Assembly (NCBI RefSeq): GCF_000219125.1
Contig: NZ_AFGF01000005.1
Coordinates: 1 to 54,626, forward strand
From: Acetonema longum DSM 6540
GTDB lineage: Bacteria; Bacillota; Negativicutes; Sporomusales; Acetonemataceae
Reading direction: 5' to 3'
DNA: 54,626 nt
A model generated the notes under the pieces. It did not search any database. It was not told where the DNA came from and saw nothing but the letters and a program-made list of their open reading frames with translations. A program made the translations under genes and the position numbers. Of this stretch, positions 41,324 to 51,605 are shown in pieces. The first letter of the stretch is position 1; every line of letters starts with the position of its first letter.

Positions 41324-41572
41324 TTAAACGGCTTTGCTGGACATATGCGTCAGGCATTCCTTGCAGACATTTTTCCCTTTAAAGTTTTGAACATCGTCAG
41401 CATTACCGCAAAATACGCAAGCTGGCTCATATTTACGCAGAATGATCTTATCGCTGTCTACGTAAATTTCCAAGGAATCCTTTTCTTCGATGTCCAGTGT
41501 GCGGCGCAATTCAATGGGAATTACGACCCTTCCCAATTCGTCTACTTTACGGACGATGCCAGTTGATTTCAT
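41324..41572 (-). CDS. abrB: AbrB/SpoVT family transition-state regulator
   Basis: About 81-82 residues. The N-terminal swapped-hairpin DNA-binding domain reads MKSTGIVRKVDELGRVVIPI with the family Gly-Arg-(V)-V-(I)-P core. DSDKIILRKYE closes it. The C-terminal tail carries two Cys-x-x-Cys pairs (CVFCGN, CKEC), possibly a small zinc site. The ATG at 41572 is used because the preceding 28 residues span the promoter. It lies between rsmI and metG as in Bacillus but is in the opposite orientation. Its promoter at 41624-41652 is near consensus. Confidence 0.92.
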   Translation of the reverse strand: MKSTGIVRKVDELGRVVIPIELRRTLDIEEKDSLEIYVDSDKIILRKYEPACVFCGNADDVQNFKGKNVCKECLTHMSSKAV

Positions 41573-41623
41573 AAATTTTGTTTTCCCCACTCCTACATTA
41601 TTCGACAAAACTTGTCTACCTTG

Positions 41624-41652
41624 ATGATACCAATTATTACAGAAGTTGTCAA
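41624..41652 (-). promoter_or_regulatory. Sigma-70 promoter of abrB
   Basis: The minus strand reads TTGACA (41652-41647), a 17-base spacer and TATCAT (41629-41624). Confidence 0.8.
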
Positions 41653-41736
41653 TCAATTTTTTACCACTTTGGGGTATAATATGTAAAAAAGCAGAAATTA
41701 CCTAAAAGGCATTTGCCAAAACAAGCGGCTGAAAAT

Positions 41737-41765
41737 TTGACAAATTAAGCCAGACTCATTATAAT
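41737..41765 (+). promoter_or_regulatory. Sigma-70 promoter of metG
   Basis: TTGACA (41737-41742), 17-base spacer, TATAAT (41760-41765): full consensus. The leader is only about 45 bases, which leaves no room for a T-box. Confidence 0.9.
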
Positions 41766-41816
41766 CGGAGCAAAGCTTTATTCATCGTTCAGAGCTATCT
41801 TAGAGGAGGTCCCGTC

Positions 41817-43760
41817 ATGGATCAGAAAACTTTTTATATTACCACGCCGATTTATTACCCCAGCGACCGGCTGCATATCGGCCACGCCTATTGCACGACC
41901 ATAGCGGATTCCATCGCCCGCTATAAACGGTTGGCCGGCTATGATGTGTTTTTTCTCACCGGCTCGGACGAGCACGGGCAGAAAATCCAGCGTAAGGCAG
42001 CCGAAACCGGTGTGACGCCCATCGTCTATGTGGACAAGATTGTCGCGTCGTTCAAAAATTTGTGGGAGAAACTCAATATCTCCAATGACGACTTCATCCG
42101 CACCACCGAACAACGCCATAAGGAAGTGGTTCAGACCATCTTCCAGAAAATCTACGATCAGGGCGACATCTATAAAGCCGAGTACGAAGGCTTGTACTGT
42201 ACACCCTGTGAAACCTTCTGGCTGGAACGGCAGCTGAACGATGGCAAATGTCCCGACTGCGGCCGTCCGGTGGAACTGTTGAAAGAGGAAAGTTATTTCT
42301 TCCGTCTGTCCAAATACCAGGACCGCCTTCTCAAATACATTGAAGAAAACCCCGGCTTCATCCAGCCTGTGTCCCGGCGCAATGAGATGATCAACTTCAT
42401 CAAAAACGGCCTGGAAGACCTGTGCGTATCCCGCACCACCTTTGACTGGGGCATTCCTGTGCCCTTTGACACCAAGCATGTGGTCTATGTCTGGTTTGAC
42501 GCTCTGGTGAATTACATTACCGCTGCCGGATATTTGCATGACCGGGATAAGTTTGCCAAATTCTGGCCGGCTGATGTGCATTTGGTGGGCAAGGAAATCG
42601 TCCGCTTCCACTCGATTATCTGGCCGATTATCCTGATGGCTCTAGGGGTGGAACTGCCGAAGCAGGTATACGGCCATGGCTGGCTGGTGATGGAAGGGGA
42701 CAAGATGTCCAAATCCAAAGGCAATGTGGTGGATCCCATCGCCTTGATTGACGAGTTCGGCGCCGATGCTCTGCGCTATTTCCTGCTGCGGGAAATTACC
42801 CTGGGCTTAGACGGCAATTTCTCTCGTGATGCTCTCATTCACCGCGTTAATTCCGACCTGGCTAATGATATCGGCAACCTGCTGCACCGCACCCTGAACA
42901 TGATCGGCCGGTTTAACGGCGGCGTCATTCCCGCCGCCGGCGCGGCTGAGCCGATTGACGAGGAACTGGTGGCCCAGGCGCGGCATACAGTAGCTTCGTA
43001 TGAAACCGCTATGGAAAAACTCGATATTACGACGGCGCTAAAAGTCGTCTGGGCTTTGATCGGACGCAGCAATAAATATATCGATGAAACGTCTCCCTGG
43101 GCCCTGGCCAAAGACCCGGCCAAAAAGGAGCGTCTGCATACCGTACTGTATAATTTGGCCGAGATCCTGCGGATGGTGGCTATTCTGATCTCACCGTTTA
43201 TGCCGTCCACCGGCCCGAAAATCTGGCGGCAGCTGGGCCTGGCGGATGATTTTGCGTCTGTTCGCCTGACCGACGCAAAAAACTGGGGCAGGATCAAAGC
43301 CGGTACTGTGGTGGCTAAGCCTGAACCCATATTCCCCCGGATTGAGGAAAAGTCTGAAGGCGAAGCGGCTGCTTCGCCGGCAGTTCCGGCACCGGTACAG
43401 CCTAAAGCAGAGACGGCGGCTAAACCGGCGGAGCCGGCGACGTCTGAGGTGACCATCGATGAGTTTGCTAAAATGGACCTGCGGGTAGCTAAAGTCCTGG
43501 CCGCCGAGAAGGTCAAAGGCGCGGATAAGCTGCTGCAGCTGACCGTGGACCTGGGAACGGAGCAGAGGATCATTGTCTCCGGCATTGCCAAGCGTTATGA
43601 GCCGGAGCAGCTGGTGGGCCGCAACGTGGTCATGATCGTCAACCTAAAACCCGCCAAAATCCGGGGCATTGAGTCCCGGGGCATGGTGCTGGCCGCATCC
43701 TGTGACGATAAACTGGCGCTGGTGGAGGCCCCTATGCCGGCCGGCAGCAAGGTCCGGTAG
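41817..43760 (+). CDS. metG: Methionyl-tRNA synthetase with C-terminal tRNA-binding domain
   Basis: 647 residues. Class I synthetase with the HIGH motif at 20-23 (RLHIGHAY) and KMSKSKGNVV at about residue 300. A zinc-binding insert is present (CTPCETFW ... CPDCGRP). The body is followed by an Ala/Pro/Glu-rich linker (about 510-545) and an EMAP-II/Trbp111-like domain (EFAKMDLRVAKV ... GMVLAA) that assists tRNA binding and dimerisation. AGAGGAGG precedes the ATG. It matches B. subtilis metS in place and layout. Confidence 0.96.
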   Translation: MDQKTFYITTPIYYPSDRLHIGHAYCTTIADSIARYKRLAGYDVFFLTGSDEHGQKIQRKAAETGVTPIVYVDKIVASFKNLWEKLNISNDDFIRTTEQRHKEVVQTIFQKIYDQGDIYKAEYEGLYCTPCETFWLERQLNDGKCPDCGRPVELLKEESYFFRLSKYQDRLLKYIEENPGFIQPVSRRNEMINFIKNGLEDLCVSRTTFDWGIPVPFDTKHVVYVWFDALVNYITAAGYLHDRDKFAKFWPADVHLVGKEIVRFHSIIWPIILMALGVELPKQVYGHGWLVMEGDKMSKSKGNVVDPIALIDEFGADALRYFLLREITLGLDGNFSRDALIHRVNSDLANDIGNLLHRTLNMIGRFNGGVIPAAGAAEPIDEELVAQARHTVASYETAMEKLDITTALKVVWALIGRSNKYIDETSPWALAKDPAKKERLHTVLYNLAEILRMVAILISPFMPSTGPKIWRQLGLADDFASVRLTDAKNWGRIKAGTVVAKPEPIFPRIEEKSEGEAAASPAVPAPVQPKAETAAKPAEPATSEVTIDEFAKMDLRVAKVLAAEKVKGADKLLQLTVDLGTEQRIIVSGIAKRYEPEQLVGRNVVMIVNLKPAKIRGIESRGMVLAASCDDKLALVEAPMPAGSKVR

Positions 43761-43822
43761 GGGCGGGTTTCAAACCCGCCCGTACACCTCCGCCCCTACA
43801 CATCAAACCCGCCCGTACACCT
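43761..43822. repeat. Hairpin and 18-bp direct repeat after metG
   Basis: GGGCGGGTTT/AAACCCGCCC (43761-43781) forms a tight hairpin immediately after the metG stop. AAACCCGCCCGTACACCT occurs at 43772-43789 and again at 43805-43822, a 33-base period. It looks like a short intergenic repeat unit. Confidence 0.65.
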
Positions 43823-43855
43823 GCAGATAAGAAATAGAAAAGGGATAGGGAAGAA

Positions 43856-44620
43856 ATGTTATTTGACTCACACGCTCATTTAGACGATAACCGCTTCGAC
43901 AGCGACCGGGACGAGGTCATTGCCCGGGCCTGGAGCGAAGGACTGACCGGCATTCTCAACGCCGGCACCGATATGGCTACTTCGGCCCAGGCGATAAAGT
44001 ACACCGAACACTATCCGTCCATCTATGCGGCGGTGGGGATTCATCCCCATGACGCCAAGGACGCTAAGGACACTGATTATGAGCAGCTGGCTCAGTGGGC
44101 CGGTCTTCCCAAGGTAGTGGCCATCGGCGAAATCGGCCTGGATTATTACTATAATCATTCCCCGAAAGAAGTGCAGCAAAAGGTCTGCATCCGTCAGATC
44201 GACGTAGCCCGTCAGACCGGCAAACCGATCATCATCCATGACCGGGACGCCCATGGGGATATTCTGGATATTATCAAAAAGGAAGCCAAGGGAGTAACCG
44301 GCGTATTCCACTGCTTTTCCGGCAGTCTGGAAATGGCCCGGGAAGTGATCAAATTGGGGTTTTATGTATCTTTCGCCGGTCCGGTTACCTATAAAAATGC
44401 GGCCAAGCTGCAGGAAGTGGCGGCTTCTGTGCCACTGAACCGGATACTGGTGGAAACCGATTCCCCGTATCTGACGCCGGAGCCTTTTCGAGGCAGGCGC
44501 AACGAACCAGCCCGTGTCCGCCTGGTAGCCGATACGGTCGCCAGACTGAGGCAAATGGAACCGGCGGCATTGTATCAGGCGACGGCCAACAATACACGAG
44601 AATTATTTAAAATTATATAG
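43856..44620 (+). CDS. tatD: TatD family metal-dependent hydrolase/DNase
   Basis: 254 residues. TIM-barrel hydrolase with metal ligands in LFDSHAHLDD, the GEIGLDYYYNHSP segment, IIHDRDAH, FHCFSGS and LVETDSPYLTPEP. This gives the complete TatD signature series. It lies after metG as yabD does in Bacillus and ends in its own terminator. The family shows 3'-5' exonuclease or D-aminoacyl-tRNA-related activity depending on the member; the one here is not decided. Confidence 0.93.
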   Translation: MLFDSHAHLDDNRFDSDRDEVIARAWSEGLTGILNAGTDMATSAQAIKYTEHYPSIYAAVGIHPHDAKDAKDTDYEQLAQWAGLPKVVAIGEIGLDYYYNHSPKEVQQKVCIRQIDVARQTGKPIIIHDRDAHGDILDIIKKEAKGVTGVFHCFSGSLEMAREVIKLGFYVSFAGPVTYKNAAKLQEVAASVPLNRILVETDSPYLTPEPFRGRRNEPARVRLVADTVARLRQMEPAALYQATANNTRELFKII

Positions 44621-44639
44621 CGACAGAAAATCATTATTT

Positions 44640-44691
44640 TCGGCGCAAACTGGAAATTGGAAGGGGATTTCGAGTTTGTGCCGAATTTTTT
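44640..44691 (+). terminator. Terminator after tatD
   Basis: TCGGCGCAAACT (44640-44651) and AGTTTGTGCCGA (44673-44684) pair with one G-T wobble, followed by ATTTTTT. Confidence 0.85.
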
Positions 44692-44831
44692 ATTGTTGGG
44701 GAAGTCTTTCCGCATGCTATCAAACGCACGAATTTCTGAACATTATGCCTATGTGCGTTGTGGCGGCGGGAATGCTTTACGACACAGAATGCTTGCTCAA
44801 AAGCCATTGCAAAGGAGGGAGAGGAAAGAAC

Positions 44832-45188
44832 ATGTTAAAAGATTTTGGTGGAATCGGTTTAATTATGATTGTGGCTTTTTTGTTCCCGTTTATGGCGCTG
44901 ATTGCGTCCTCTCTGGTACAGACCAAACGGCTGACCAACGAGAAATTAAGCCCCTACGAATGTGGCATGGACACCATCGGCAAGACCTGGGTCCAGTTTA
45001 AAACCAGCTATTTTTTATATGCTCTGGCATTCGTGGTATTTGATGTAGAAACCGTTTTCATTTACCCCTGGGCGGTAAAGTTCCAGCAACTGGGCCCGGC
45101 GGCGTTTGTTGAGATGTTCGTGTTTATCGGGATCTTGCTGGTTGCCCTGGTATATGCCTGGAAGAAAGGAGCATTGGCGTGGAAGTAG
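44832..45188 (+). CDS. nuoA: Complex I subunit A
   Basis: 118 residues, three membrane helices. The conserved loop [14 protein letters not shown] and the later [19 protein letters not shown] are diagnostic of NuoA/ND3. The ATG at 44832 has AAAGGAGGGAG upstream; the 52-residue longer frame is rejected as it runs over that site. First gene of nuoABCDHIJKLMN, which carries the membrane and quinone-connecting parts of complex I. Confidence 0.95.
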   Translation: MLKDFGGIGLIMIVAFLFPFMALIASSLVQTKRLTNEKLSPYECGMDTIGKTWVQFKTSYFLYALAFVVFDVETVFIYPWAVKFQQLGPAAFVEMFVFIGILLVALVYAWKKGALAWK

Positions 45189-45736
45189 TAGAAGAAAACA
45201 AAGAAAAGAAAGTCATTGTGAAAGAGCCGCTGATTCACCAGGTGCCGGAAGCCTTGCGTCACAATATTCTTTTAACCACGGTGGATTCGGTGCTGGCCTG
45301 GGCCAGAGGCAACTCGCTCTGGCCGCTGACCTCGGGTCTGGCCTGCTGCTCCATTGAGATGATGTGTGCGGCGGCCTCCCGATTTGACTTAGCCCGGTTT
45401 GGTTACGAAGTATTCCGGCCCTCGCCCCGGCAGGCCGACTTACTCTTATGCACCGGCACTCTGACCTGGAAAATGGCGCCGGTGCTAGTTCGGTTGTACG
45501 AACAAATGCCGGAGCCTAAATATGTTATTGCCATGGGCAGCTGCGCTATCTCAGGCGGCCCATTTGTAGATTCTTACTCCGTTGTGCCGGGTATTGACAA
45601 AGTCCTCCCGGTGGATGTGTATATTCCCGGCTGCCCGTCCCGGCCGGAGGCTTTGATCGCCGCTATGGTCAACCTCAAGGCCAAGATCAAAGACCCCAAG
45701 GTCGCTCTGGAAAGCGAGGTGGCCAACCATGGCTAA
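45179..45736 (+). CDS. nuoB: Complex I subunit B
   Basis: 185 residues. It holds the last iron-sulphur cluster (N2) before quinone. Ligands: the vicinal pair C56-C57 in [10 protein letters not shown], a cysteine in MGSCAISGG and one in [10 protein letters not shown]. The GTG start at 45179 overlaps nuoA and has AAAGGAG eight bases upstream. It forms the quinone site with NuoD. Confidence 0.95.
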   Translation: MEVVEENKEKKVIVKEPLIHQVPEALRHNILLTTVDSVLAWARGNSLWPLTSGLACCSIEMMCAAASRFDLARFGYEVFRPSPRQADLLLCTGTLTWKMAPVLVRLYEQMPEPKYVIAMGSCAISGGPFVDSYSVVPGIDKVLPVDVYIPGCPSRPEALIAAMVNLKAKIKDPKVALESEVANHG

Positions 45737-46244
45737 AGTAAACGGCCTTGCTGCCGGTCTGCTCACCAGACTGAAGGAACAATATGGCGACAGCATCCTG
45801 CTGGTGGAAAACCAGCCTATGGTATATATCGCTGCGGATAAGCTTACGGATCTCCTGGGATTTGTAAAAACCGACGGGTCCTACGGCATGGACTGGCTGA
45901 GCAATCTGACCGCCGTCGACTATCCCGCCTACGTCGAGGTTGTCTATCACGTGAACTCCCGGACTTTATACCATAACCTGACCGTAAAAGTGAGGCTGGA
46001 GAAAAGCGGCGAGGTTCTTCCGTCCGTGGCCTCGATTGTGTCCCTGTGGCCGGGAGCGGATTGGCAGGAACGGGAGGTTTACGACCTGATGGGCGTAACT
46101 TTCACCGGGCATCCCAACCTGACGCGGATCCTGCTGCCGGAAGATTTTGAGGGGCATCCTCTGCAAAAAAATTACAAACTGCCGTCCCGTCAGGAAAATG
46201 TGTCCCGGGGCGAAGAGCGGGGAAGTAAGGTGAGAGTATGCTGA
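45729..46244 (+). CDS. nuoC: Complex I subunit C
   Basis: 171 residues. The 30-kDa-subunit signature is present as [19 protein letters not shown] followed by [13 protein letters not shown]. It is separate from NuoD, not fused as in E. coli. It overlaps nuoB by eight bases and nuoD by seven. It is a peripheral-arm protein packing against NuoD. Confidence 0.94.
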   Translation: MAKVNGLAAGLLTRLKEQYGDSILLVENQPMVYIAADKLTDLLGFVKTDGSYGMDWLSNLTAVDYPAYVEVVYHVNSRTLYHNLTVKVRLEKSGEVLPSVASIVSLWPGADWQEREVYDLMGVTFTGHPNLTRILLPEDFEGHPLQKNYKLPSRQENVSRGEERGSKVRVC

Positions 46245-47335
46245 AGACTGAAGTTTACAGTCTGAATATGGGCCCCCAGCATCCCAGCACCCATGGGGTC
46301 CTGCGGGTAGTACTGGATTTGGACGGCGAAATCGTGCAGCATGCCAGGCCGGATATCGGCTTCTTGCACCGGGGCATCGAAAAACTGATGGAGTCCCGGA
46401 CCTATGCTCAGGTGAATCCCTATACCGACCGGCTGGACTATGTGTCCTCCATGAGCAACAACCTGGCCTATTGTCTGGCCGTGGAAAAACTGCTCCAGGT
46501 GGAAATCCCGGAGCGGGCCGAGTATCTGCGGGTGATCATGGCCGAACTGAACCGGATTGCCAGCCACTGCATCTGTCAGGGATCCGTGGCCAACGACCTG
46601 GGGGCGATCACTGCTTTCATCTATGCTTTCCGGATCCGGGAAAGAATCCTGGACCTGTTTAACATGGCCTGCGGCGCCCGCATGACCTATCACTATATCC
46701 GGATCGGCGGCGTGATGGCCGACATAACCGAGGATTTTATCAAGGCTGCCTGGCAGTTTGTGAATGATTATCCCGGGCTGATCGGCCTGTTTAAGAATCT
46801 GGTAAGCGACAACGAGATTTTTCGTCACCGCCTGATGGGCACCGGCGTCATCTCCGGCGAACGGGCTCTGGCCCTGGGCATTTCCGGCCCGGTGCTGCGG
46901 GCTTCCGGTGTGGGGTTTGACCTTCGCAAAGAGGATCCCTACAGCATCTATGACCGGTTCGACTTTGATGTGCCTGTGACCCAAAACGGAGATAACTGGG
47001 ACCGATATATACTGCGTCTGGACGAAATGGACCAAAGCATCCGGATTATCCGCCAGGCTTTGGAGAAAATGTCCGAGGGGCCGGTTATGGCCAAAGTTCC
47101 TAAAATTATCAAACCCCCTGCCGGCGAGGTTTATCACCGCATCGAGAGTCCCCGCGGCGAGCTGGGCTTCTATATCGTCAGTGACGGCAGTACCAAACCC
47201 TACCGGATCCATGTCCGCCGCCCCTCCTTTATCAATCTGAGCGGAGTGGACGACATGTGCCGGAGCGGCAAACTGTCCGATGTGGTAGCGGTATTGGCCA
47301 CAGTAGACCCGATTTTGGGGGAAGTGGACTGCTGA
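46238..47335 (+). CDS. nuoD: Complex I subunit D
   Basis: 365 residues. 49-kDa subunit: [21 protein letters not shown] at the N-terminus is the universal signature, with [11 protein letters not shown] and the C-terminal [14 protein letters not shown]. The histidine of QHPSTHG lines the quinone site. It is related to the [NiFe] hydrogenase large subunit but lacks the nickel cysteines. Confidence 0.96.
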   Translation: MLKTEVYSLNMGPQHPSTHGVLRVVLDLDGEIVQHARPDIGFLHRGIEKLMESRTYAQVNPYTDRLDYVSSMSNNLAYCLAVEKLLQVEIPERAEYLRVIMAELNRIASHCICQGSVANDLGAITAFIYAFRIRERILDLFNMACGARMTYHYIRIGGVMADITEDFIKAAWQFVNDYPGLIGLFKNLVSDNEIFRHRLMGTGVISGERALALGISGPVLRASGVGFDLRKEDPYSIYDRFDFDVPVTQNGDNWDRYILRLDEMDQSIRIIRQALEKMSEGPVMAKVPKIIKPPAGEVYHRIESPRGELGFYIVSDGSTKPYRIHVRRPSFINLSGVDDMCRSGKLSDVVAVLATVDPILGEVDC

Positions 47336-47357
47336 CAGCAGGGAAGGAGAGGTAAGC

Positions 47358-48395
47358 ATGAGCGGAGACAGTCAATTGCATTTCCTGGCTAACTGGCTGC
47401 GACACATCCTGGGACAGTTTCTGCCTGACGCAGGCTGGGTGGACCTGGTTATGCTGCTGGTGAATATTGGAGCCATTTTGGGCCTGATCAGTTCATTGGC
47501 GATCGTCCTGGTATATATGGAACGTAAGGTCTGCGCCTTTATGCAGCTGCGGATCGGCCCCAACCGGGTAGGTCCCCTGGGTTTGCTGCAGACGACGGCT
47601 GACATGCTCAAACTTTTGGCCAAAGAAGACATTGTTCCGGCTAAGGTGGATAAATGGGTATGGGCGCTGGCGCCGGTCCTTCTTTTGGTACCGTCGATAG
47701 CGGCCTATGCCGTGATTCCTTTTGATAATCAGGCGGTTTATTCCGACCTGAATATCGGCATCTTTTATTTTGTGGCCATATCGGCCCAGACTTCCCTGGC
47801 CTTTCTCATGGCCGGCTGGGGTTCCAACAACAAATACTCTCTGCTGGGCGGTATGCGCGTTGTGGCTCAGACCATCAGCTACGAAATCCCCCTGGTATTT
47901 TCGTTGGTAGGGGTGATTATGCTGACGGGCTCTCTCAGGATGAGCGATATTGTGGCGGCCCAGAAAGGCCTTTGGTTTATCTGCCTGCAGCCGGCGGCTT
48001 TTTTAGTGTATGTGATCGCCGCTACGGCTGAAACCAACCGGGCGCCCTTTGACCTGGCGGAAGCCGAGTCTGAGATCGTGGCCGGGCCTTTTACCGAATA
48101 CAGCGGCATGCGCTGGGCCTTGTTCTTTCTGGCGGAATACGCCAACCTGTTCGCCGTGTCGGCCATTGCCGCCACCTTATTTTTAGGCGGTTGGAATGGG
48201 CCGGTGCTGCCGGGCTGGCTTTGGTTCGCCATTAAAACCACGGTGATGGTTTATCTGTTTATGTGGTTCCGCTGGACCTTCCCGCGCATCCGGGTGGATC
48301 AGCTGATGTCCTTCGGCTGGAAGCTGTTGCTGCCGGTGGCCTTGGCCAACATCGTCATCACCGGTATCGGCATTTACGCATTCAAAATGATATAG
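47358..48395 (+). CDS. nuoH: Complex I subunit H
   Basis: 345 residues, eight or so helices. Connects the quinone site to the proton channels. Signatures: [21 protein letters not shown] and [19 protein letters not shown], both nearly invariant. GGAGAGG stands before the ATG. This is the complex I position where the NuoG/F/E genes lie in E. coli between D and H; here D and H are adjacent. Confidence 0.96.
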   Translation: MSGDSQLHFLANWLRHILGQFLPDAGWVDLVMLLVNIGAILGLISSLAIVLVYMERKVCAFMQLRIGPNRVGPLGLLQTTADMLKLLAKEDIVPAKVDKWVWALAPVLLLVPSIAAYAVIPFDNQAVYSDLNIGIFYFVAISAQTSLAFLMAGWGSNNKYSLLGGMRVVAQTISYEIPLVFSLVGVIMLTGSLRMSDIVAAQKGLWFICLQPAAFLVYVIAATAETNRAPFDLAEAESEIVAGPFTEYSGMRWALFFLAEYANLFAVSAIAATLFLGGWNGPVLPGWLWFAIKTTVMVYLFMWFRWTFPRIRVDQLMSFGWKLLLPVALANIVITGIGIYAFKMI

Positions 48396-48418
48396 GTTTG
48401 ATATAGGAGGTGGGAGAC

Positions 48419-48844
48419 GTGTACGGAAAAGGCTTGCTTAAAGGCATGGCCCTTACGCTGAAGGTTTTTTTCAGTAAAAAAGACACCGTGCAGTATCCGG
48501 AACAGAAGCTGACCATGAGCCCGCGCTATCGGGGCGGTCAGTTGCTTCTGGATACCGGCAAATGCATTGCCTGCGGCCTGTGCGCCATGTCGTGTCCCAA
48601 TGCGGCCATTGTCCTGGCCGCTGAAATGAATCAGGAGACCAAAAAGAAACAGCTGACAGAGTACCGTTATCTGTCCGGCTATTGTCTATACTGCAATCTG
48701 TGTATGGAAGCTTGTCCCACTCACGCCATTGCCTGGGACAGGGATTATGAAATAACCTCGTATCATAGCCATGATCTGGAATATGACTGCCTGAAGCAGA
48801 ACTGCCCGGCAGCAAAGGAGGGTGTCCTATGCCAGGAGAAGTGA
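48419..48844 (+). CDS. nuoI: Complex I subunit I (two 4Fe-4S)
   Basis: 141 residues from the GTG at 48419, eight bases after AGGAGG. It has two ferredoxin-type motifs: CIACGLCAMSCPNA and CLYCNLCMEACPTHA. These carry clusters N6a and N6b leading to NuoB. It is shorter than E. coli NuoI. In the absence of NuoEFG it could be the entry point for electrons from a soluble donor, which is inference. It overlaps nuoJ by 16 bases. Confidence 0.93.
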   Translation: MYGKGLLKGMALTLKVFFSKKDTVQYPEQKLTMSPRYRGGQLLLDTGKCIACGLCAMSCPNAAIVLAAEMNQETKKKQLTEYRYLSGYCLYCNLCMEACPTHAIAWDRDYEITSYHSHDLEYDCLKQNCPAAKEGVLCQEK

Positions 48845-49338
48845 TCTATACGGCAGCTTTCTATGTTTTGGCCGGGATAGCGCTCCTGGCGGCGGCCGGC
48901 GTGGTTTTCATGCCTAACCTGGTCCACAGTGCCCTGCTCTTAGCTCTGACCTTTATTGGCGTAGCCGGGCTGTATGTGCTGCTCCAGGCTGATTTTCTGG
49001 CGGCAGTACAAGTCCTGGTTTATAGCGGCGCCGTGGCGGTCATTGTGGTTATCGGAGTCATGCTGACCCAGCGGGGTGAAATGAAACAATCTAACCCCCA
49101 TAACCGGCTGGCGGCAATTGCCGCTGTTGTGACCGGCCTGCTGACTGCGGTTATCGTTTGGGTGGTCTTGGCCACTCCCTGGCAAATATCAACCGCCGCA
49201 GCACCGGAGGAGACCATACCGGCCATTGCCACGGCTTTGTTCCGGGATTACGCCGTGCCATTTGAAGCGGCGGCGGTTCTCCTGCTGGTAGCCATGATCG
49301 GCGCTATCATTCTGGCGAAAGGAGCGGTGGAACGATGA
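48829..49338 (+). CDS. nuoJ: Complex I subunit J
   Basis: 169 residues, five helices. ND6-like: [19 protein letters not shown] and the conserved [28 protein letters not shown] precedes the ATG, inside the end of nuoI. It overlaps nuoK by four bases. Confidence 0.94.
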   Translation: MPGEVIYTAAFYVLAGIALLAAAGVVFMPNLVHSALLLALTFIGVAGLYVLLQADFLAAVQVLVYSGAVAVIVVIGVMLTQRGEMKQSNPHNRLAAIAAVVTGLLTAVIVWVVLATPWQISTAAAPEETIPAIATALFRDYAVPFEAAAVLLLVAMIGAIILAKGAVER

Positions 49339-49643
49339 TCGGACTGGAGCATTATCTGGTGGTCAGCGCATGTCTCTTCAGCCTGGGGCTGTATGGCCTC
49401 TTTACCAAACGCAACGCGGTGGCTGTCCTGATGTGCATCGAACTCATGCTGAATGCGGTGAACCTGAATTTTGTGGCTTTTTCCCGTTTCATTACCCCCG
49501 GCGGCTTCACCGGCCAGATTTTCGCCATTTTCAACATCGCGGTGGCGGCAGCCGAGGTCGCTGTCGGTCTGGCCCTGATATTCGCCATTTATCGCGACCG
49601 GGCCACCACCAATGTGGATGAACTGGACTGGATGAAATGGTAA
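49335..49643 (+). CDS. nuoK: Complex I subunit K
   Basis: 102 residues, three helices. ND4L-like: [20 protein letters not shown] with the conserved glutamate of helix 2, then [17 protein letters not shown] with the second one. Both proton-path glutamates are therefore present. Confidence 0.95.
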   Translation: MIGLEHYLVVSACLFSLGLYGLFTKRNAVAVLMCIELMLNAVNLNFVAFSRFITPGGFTGQIFAIFNIAVAAAEVAVGLALIFAIYRDRATTNVDELDWMKW

Positions 49644-49697
49644 TACATATCATTCCGGCGGTTCCTTGTACCTTGAGAGAAAGGGGTGTAGCATACG

Positions 49698-51605
49698 ATG
49701 CTTGATTATGCGCTTCATCACGCCTGGCTGATTCCCTTGCTGCCGGCTATCGGTTTTGTGCTGATTGTCAGCCTGTTTTACCGGTTGCCCCGGATGGCGG
49801 CATTAACGGCTGTCAGCCTGCTGTTTGTCAGTTTTCTGCTGGCCCTGGGAGTGGTCGGTGCGGTGGTGAACGGCAATATTACCGTGGAACAGCCGTTTAT
49901 CACCCGCGCCGAGTGGTTTTCCCTGCCGGGCTTGCATATCGATATGGGAGTTCTGATTGACCCGGTTTCGGCCATGATGTTGTTCGTGGTGACTCTGGTG
50001 GCTACTCTGGTGGCGATTTATTCGGTGGAATACATGGGGGATGACCCCGGTTTCACCCGCTTTTTCGCCTACATTTCCCTGTTTGCCGCTTCCATGCTGG
50101 GAATGATCATTGCGGTCAATTTCCTGCAGCTGTTTGTCTTCTGGGAGCTGGTGGGGCTTTGTTCTTATCTCCTGATCGGCTTCTATTTCTATAAAGTCTC
50201 GGCCCGGGAAGCGGCCAAAAAGGCCTTCATGACCACCCGCATCGGCGACTTCGGGCTTCTTCTGGGCATCCTGCTGCTGCAGATCACTTTCGGCACGCTG
50301 GATTTTGCCCAGCTGTCAGACAAGATTCCGGCCTATATCAGTCAGCACGGGGGTGGACTTTTGACCCTGGCTGCTGTCCTGGTGTTTGTCGGACCCATCG
50401 GCAAATCCGGCCAGTTCCCGCTGCATGTCTGGCTGCCGGACGCCATGGAAGGCCCCACGCCGGTATCGGCCCTGATTCATGCCGCTACCATGGTGGTGGC
50501 CGGGGTGTATCTGGTGGCCCGCGCCTTTATGCTGTTCAGCGCCTTGCCTGGCGCTATGACAGTAGTGGCCTGGGGGGGCGGCTTTACGGCCCTGTTTGCC
50601 GCCAGCATTGCCCTGACCCAGAGAGAGATTAAACGGATTCTGGCTTACTCTACTGTCAGCCAGCTTGGTTATATGATGCTGGCCCTGGGAGTCGGCAGTC
50701 TGACTGCCTCGATGTTCCATCTCATGACTCACGCTTTCTTTAAAGCCCTGCTGTTCCTGGGGGCTGGCGCGGTCATGCACGCCTTGCACGACCAGGCGGA
50801 TATCTTCAAAATGGGGGGCCTGCGGCACAAGATGCCGGTTACCTGCATCACCATGGGCATCGGCGTCCTGGCCATCGCCGGTATTCCGCCCTTCGCCGGC
50901 TTCTTCTCCAAGGATGAAATCCTGCTGGCAGTGTCCCATGTGAGTATGCCGCTGTACATCATCGCTTCACTGACGGCTTTTATGACCGCCTTCTATATGT
51001 CCCGGCTGTACTTTGCGGCTTTCTTCGGACCGGAAAAACCGGAGAATCATCCCCATGAACCGGGGGGGTTCATCCTGCTGCCGCTGGTGGTGTTGGCTTT
51101 CCTGGCCGTGGTGGGGGGCATTGTGCCTTACCTCTGGGGTTTTGGCGACTGGGTCCGGTTCGGTCCGGCGCATCATGCCGGTATTGATCCGATGGTAGCC
51201 GGTGTTTCCACCGTTTTGGCGGTTCTGGCTATCGGTTTCGCCTGGATGGTTTACGGCTCAGGCGCGATTTCTTCCGACAAGCTGGCCTCACAGCTTCGCC
51301 CTCTGTACACCCTGAGTTTTCACAAATACTATATAGACGAGATCTACCAATGGTTTAACCAAACGGTAGTGACCGGAATCGGCAAGATCCTGTACTGGGT
51401 CGACCTGTATATCGTCGACGGCGTCGTCAACAACCTGGCGGCGGCAGCCGGCGTGACCGGGAATATCCTGCGCCGGGCCCAAACCGGACAGGTACAGCAT
51501 TATGCTCTGGTGTACTTTGCCGCAGCCGTAGGCCTGGTCCTGCTGATGGTATTCTCCGGGCAGACCGCCCAGACGGCGTTTGCTTGGCTGGGAGGTGCAC
51601 TATAG
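49698..51605 (+). CDS. nuoL: Complex I subunit L
   Basis: 635 residues. Antiporter-like subunit with the long C-terminal extension. Signatures: VFWELVGLCSYLLIGFYF, IGKSGQFPLHVWLPDAMEGP and VSALIHAATMVVAGVYL with key lysines, histidines and glutamate. The C-terminal part (HKYYIDEIYQWF onward) is the lateral helix and last helix. Full length. Confidence 0.95.
   Translation: MLDYALHHAWLIPLLPAIGFVLIVSLFYRLPRMAALTAVSLLFVSFLLALGVVGAVVNGNITVEQPFITRAEWFSLPGLHIDMGVLIDPVSAMMLFVVTLVATLVAIYSVEYMGDDPGFTRFFAYISLFAASMLGMIIAVNFLQLFVFWELVGLCSYLLIGFYFYKVSAREAAKKAFMTTRIGDFGLLLGILLLQITFGTLDFAQLSDKIPAYISQHGGGLLTLAAVLVFVGPIGKSGQFPLHVWLPDAMEGPTPVSALIHAATMVVAGVYLVARAFMLFSALPGAMTVVAWGGGFTALFAASIALTQREIKRILAYSTVSQLGYMMLALGVGSLTASMFHLMTHAFFKALLFLGAGAVMHALHDQADIFKMGGLRHKMPVTCITMGIGVLAIAGIPPFAGFFSKDEILLAVSHVSMPLYIIASLTAFMTAFYMSRLYFAAFFGPEKPENHPHEPGGFILLPLVVLAFLAVVGGIVPYLWGFGDWVRFGPAHHAGIDPMVAGVSTVLAVLAIGFAWMVYGSGAISSDKLASQLRPLYTLSFHKYYIDEIYQWFNQTVVTGIGKILYWVDLYIVDGVVNNLAAAAGVTGNILRRAQTGQVQHYALVYFAAAVGLVLLMVFSGQTAQTAFAWLGGAL

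Noticed and set aside
41653-41816. T-box leader for metG
   Set aside because: A full-consensus promoter at 41737-41765 leaves a leader of only about 45 bases, and no T-box sequence is present.
43761-43822. CRISPR-like repeat
   Set aside because: Only two copies of an 18-base repeat with a 15-base spacing; no array and no cas genes.
44676-44831. 52-residue extension of NuoA
   Set aside because: It would start inside the tatD terminator region and translate the AAAGGAGG site. NuoA proteins start at the position chosen.
46190-47359. Long minus-strand open frame opposite nuoD (389 residues)
   Set aside because: It is a shadow of nuoD, whose invariant motifs are certain; GC-rich third positions create long antisense frames. 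The same holds for antisense frames opposite xdhD, ygfK, ygeW, ygeY and metG.
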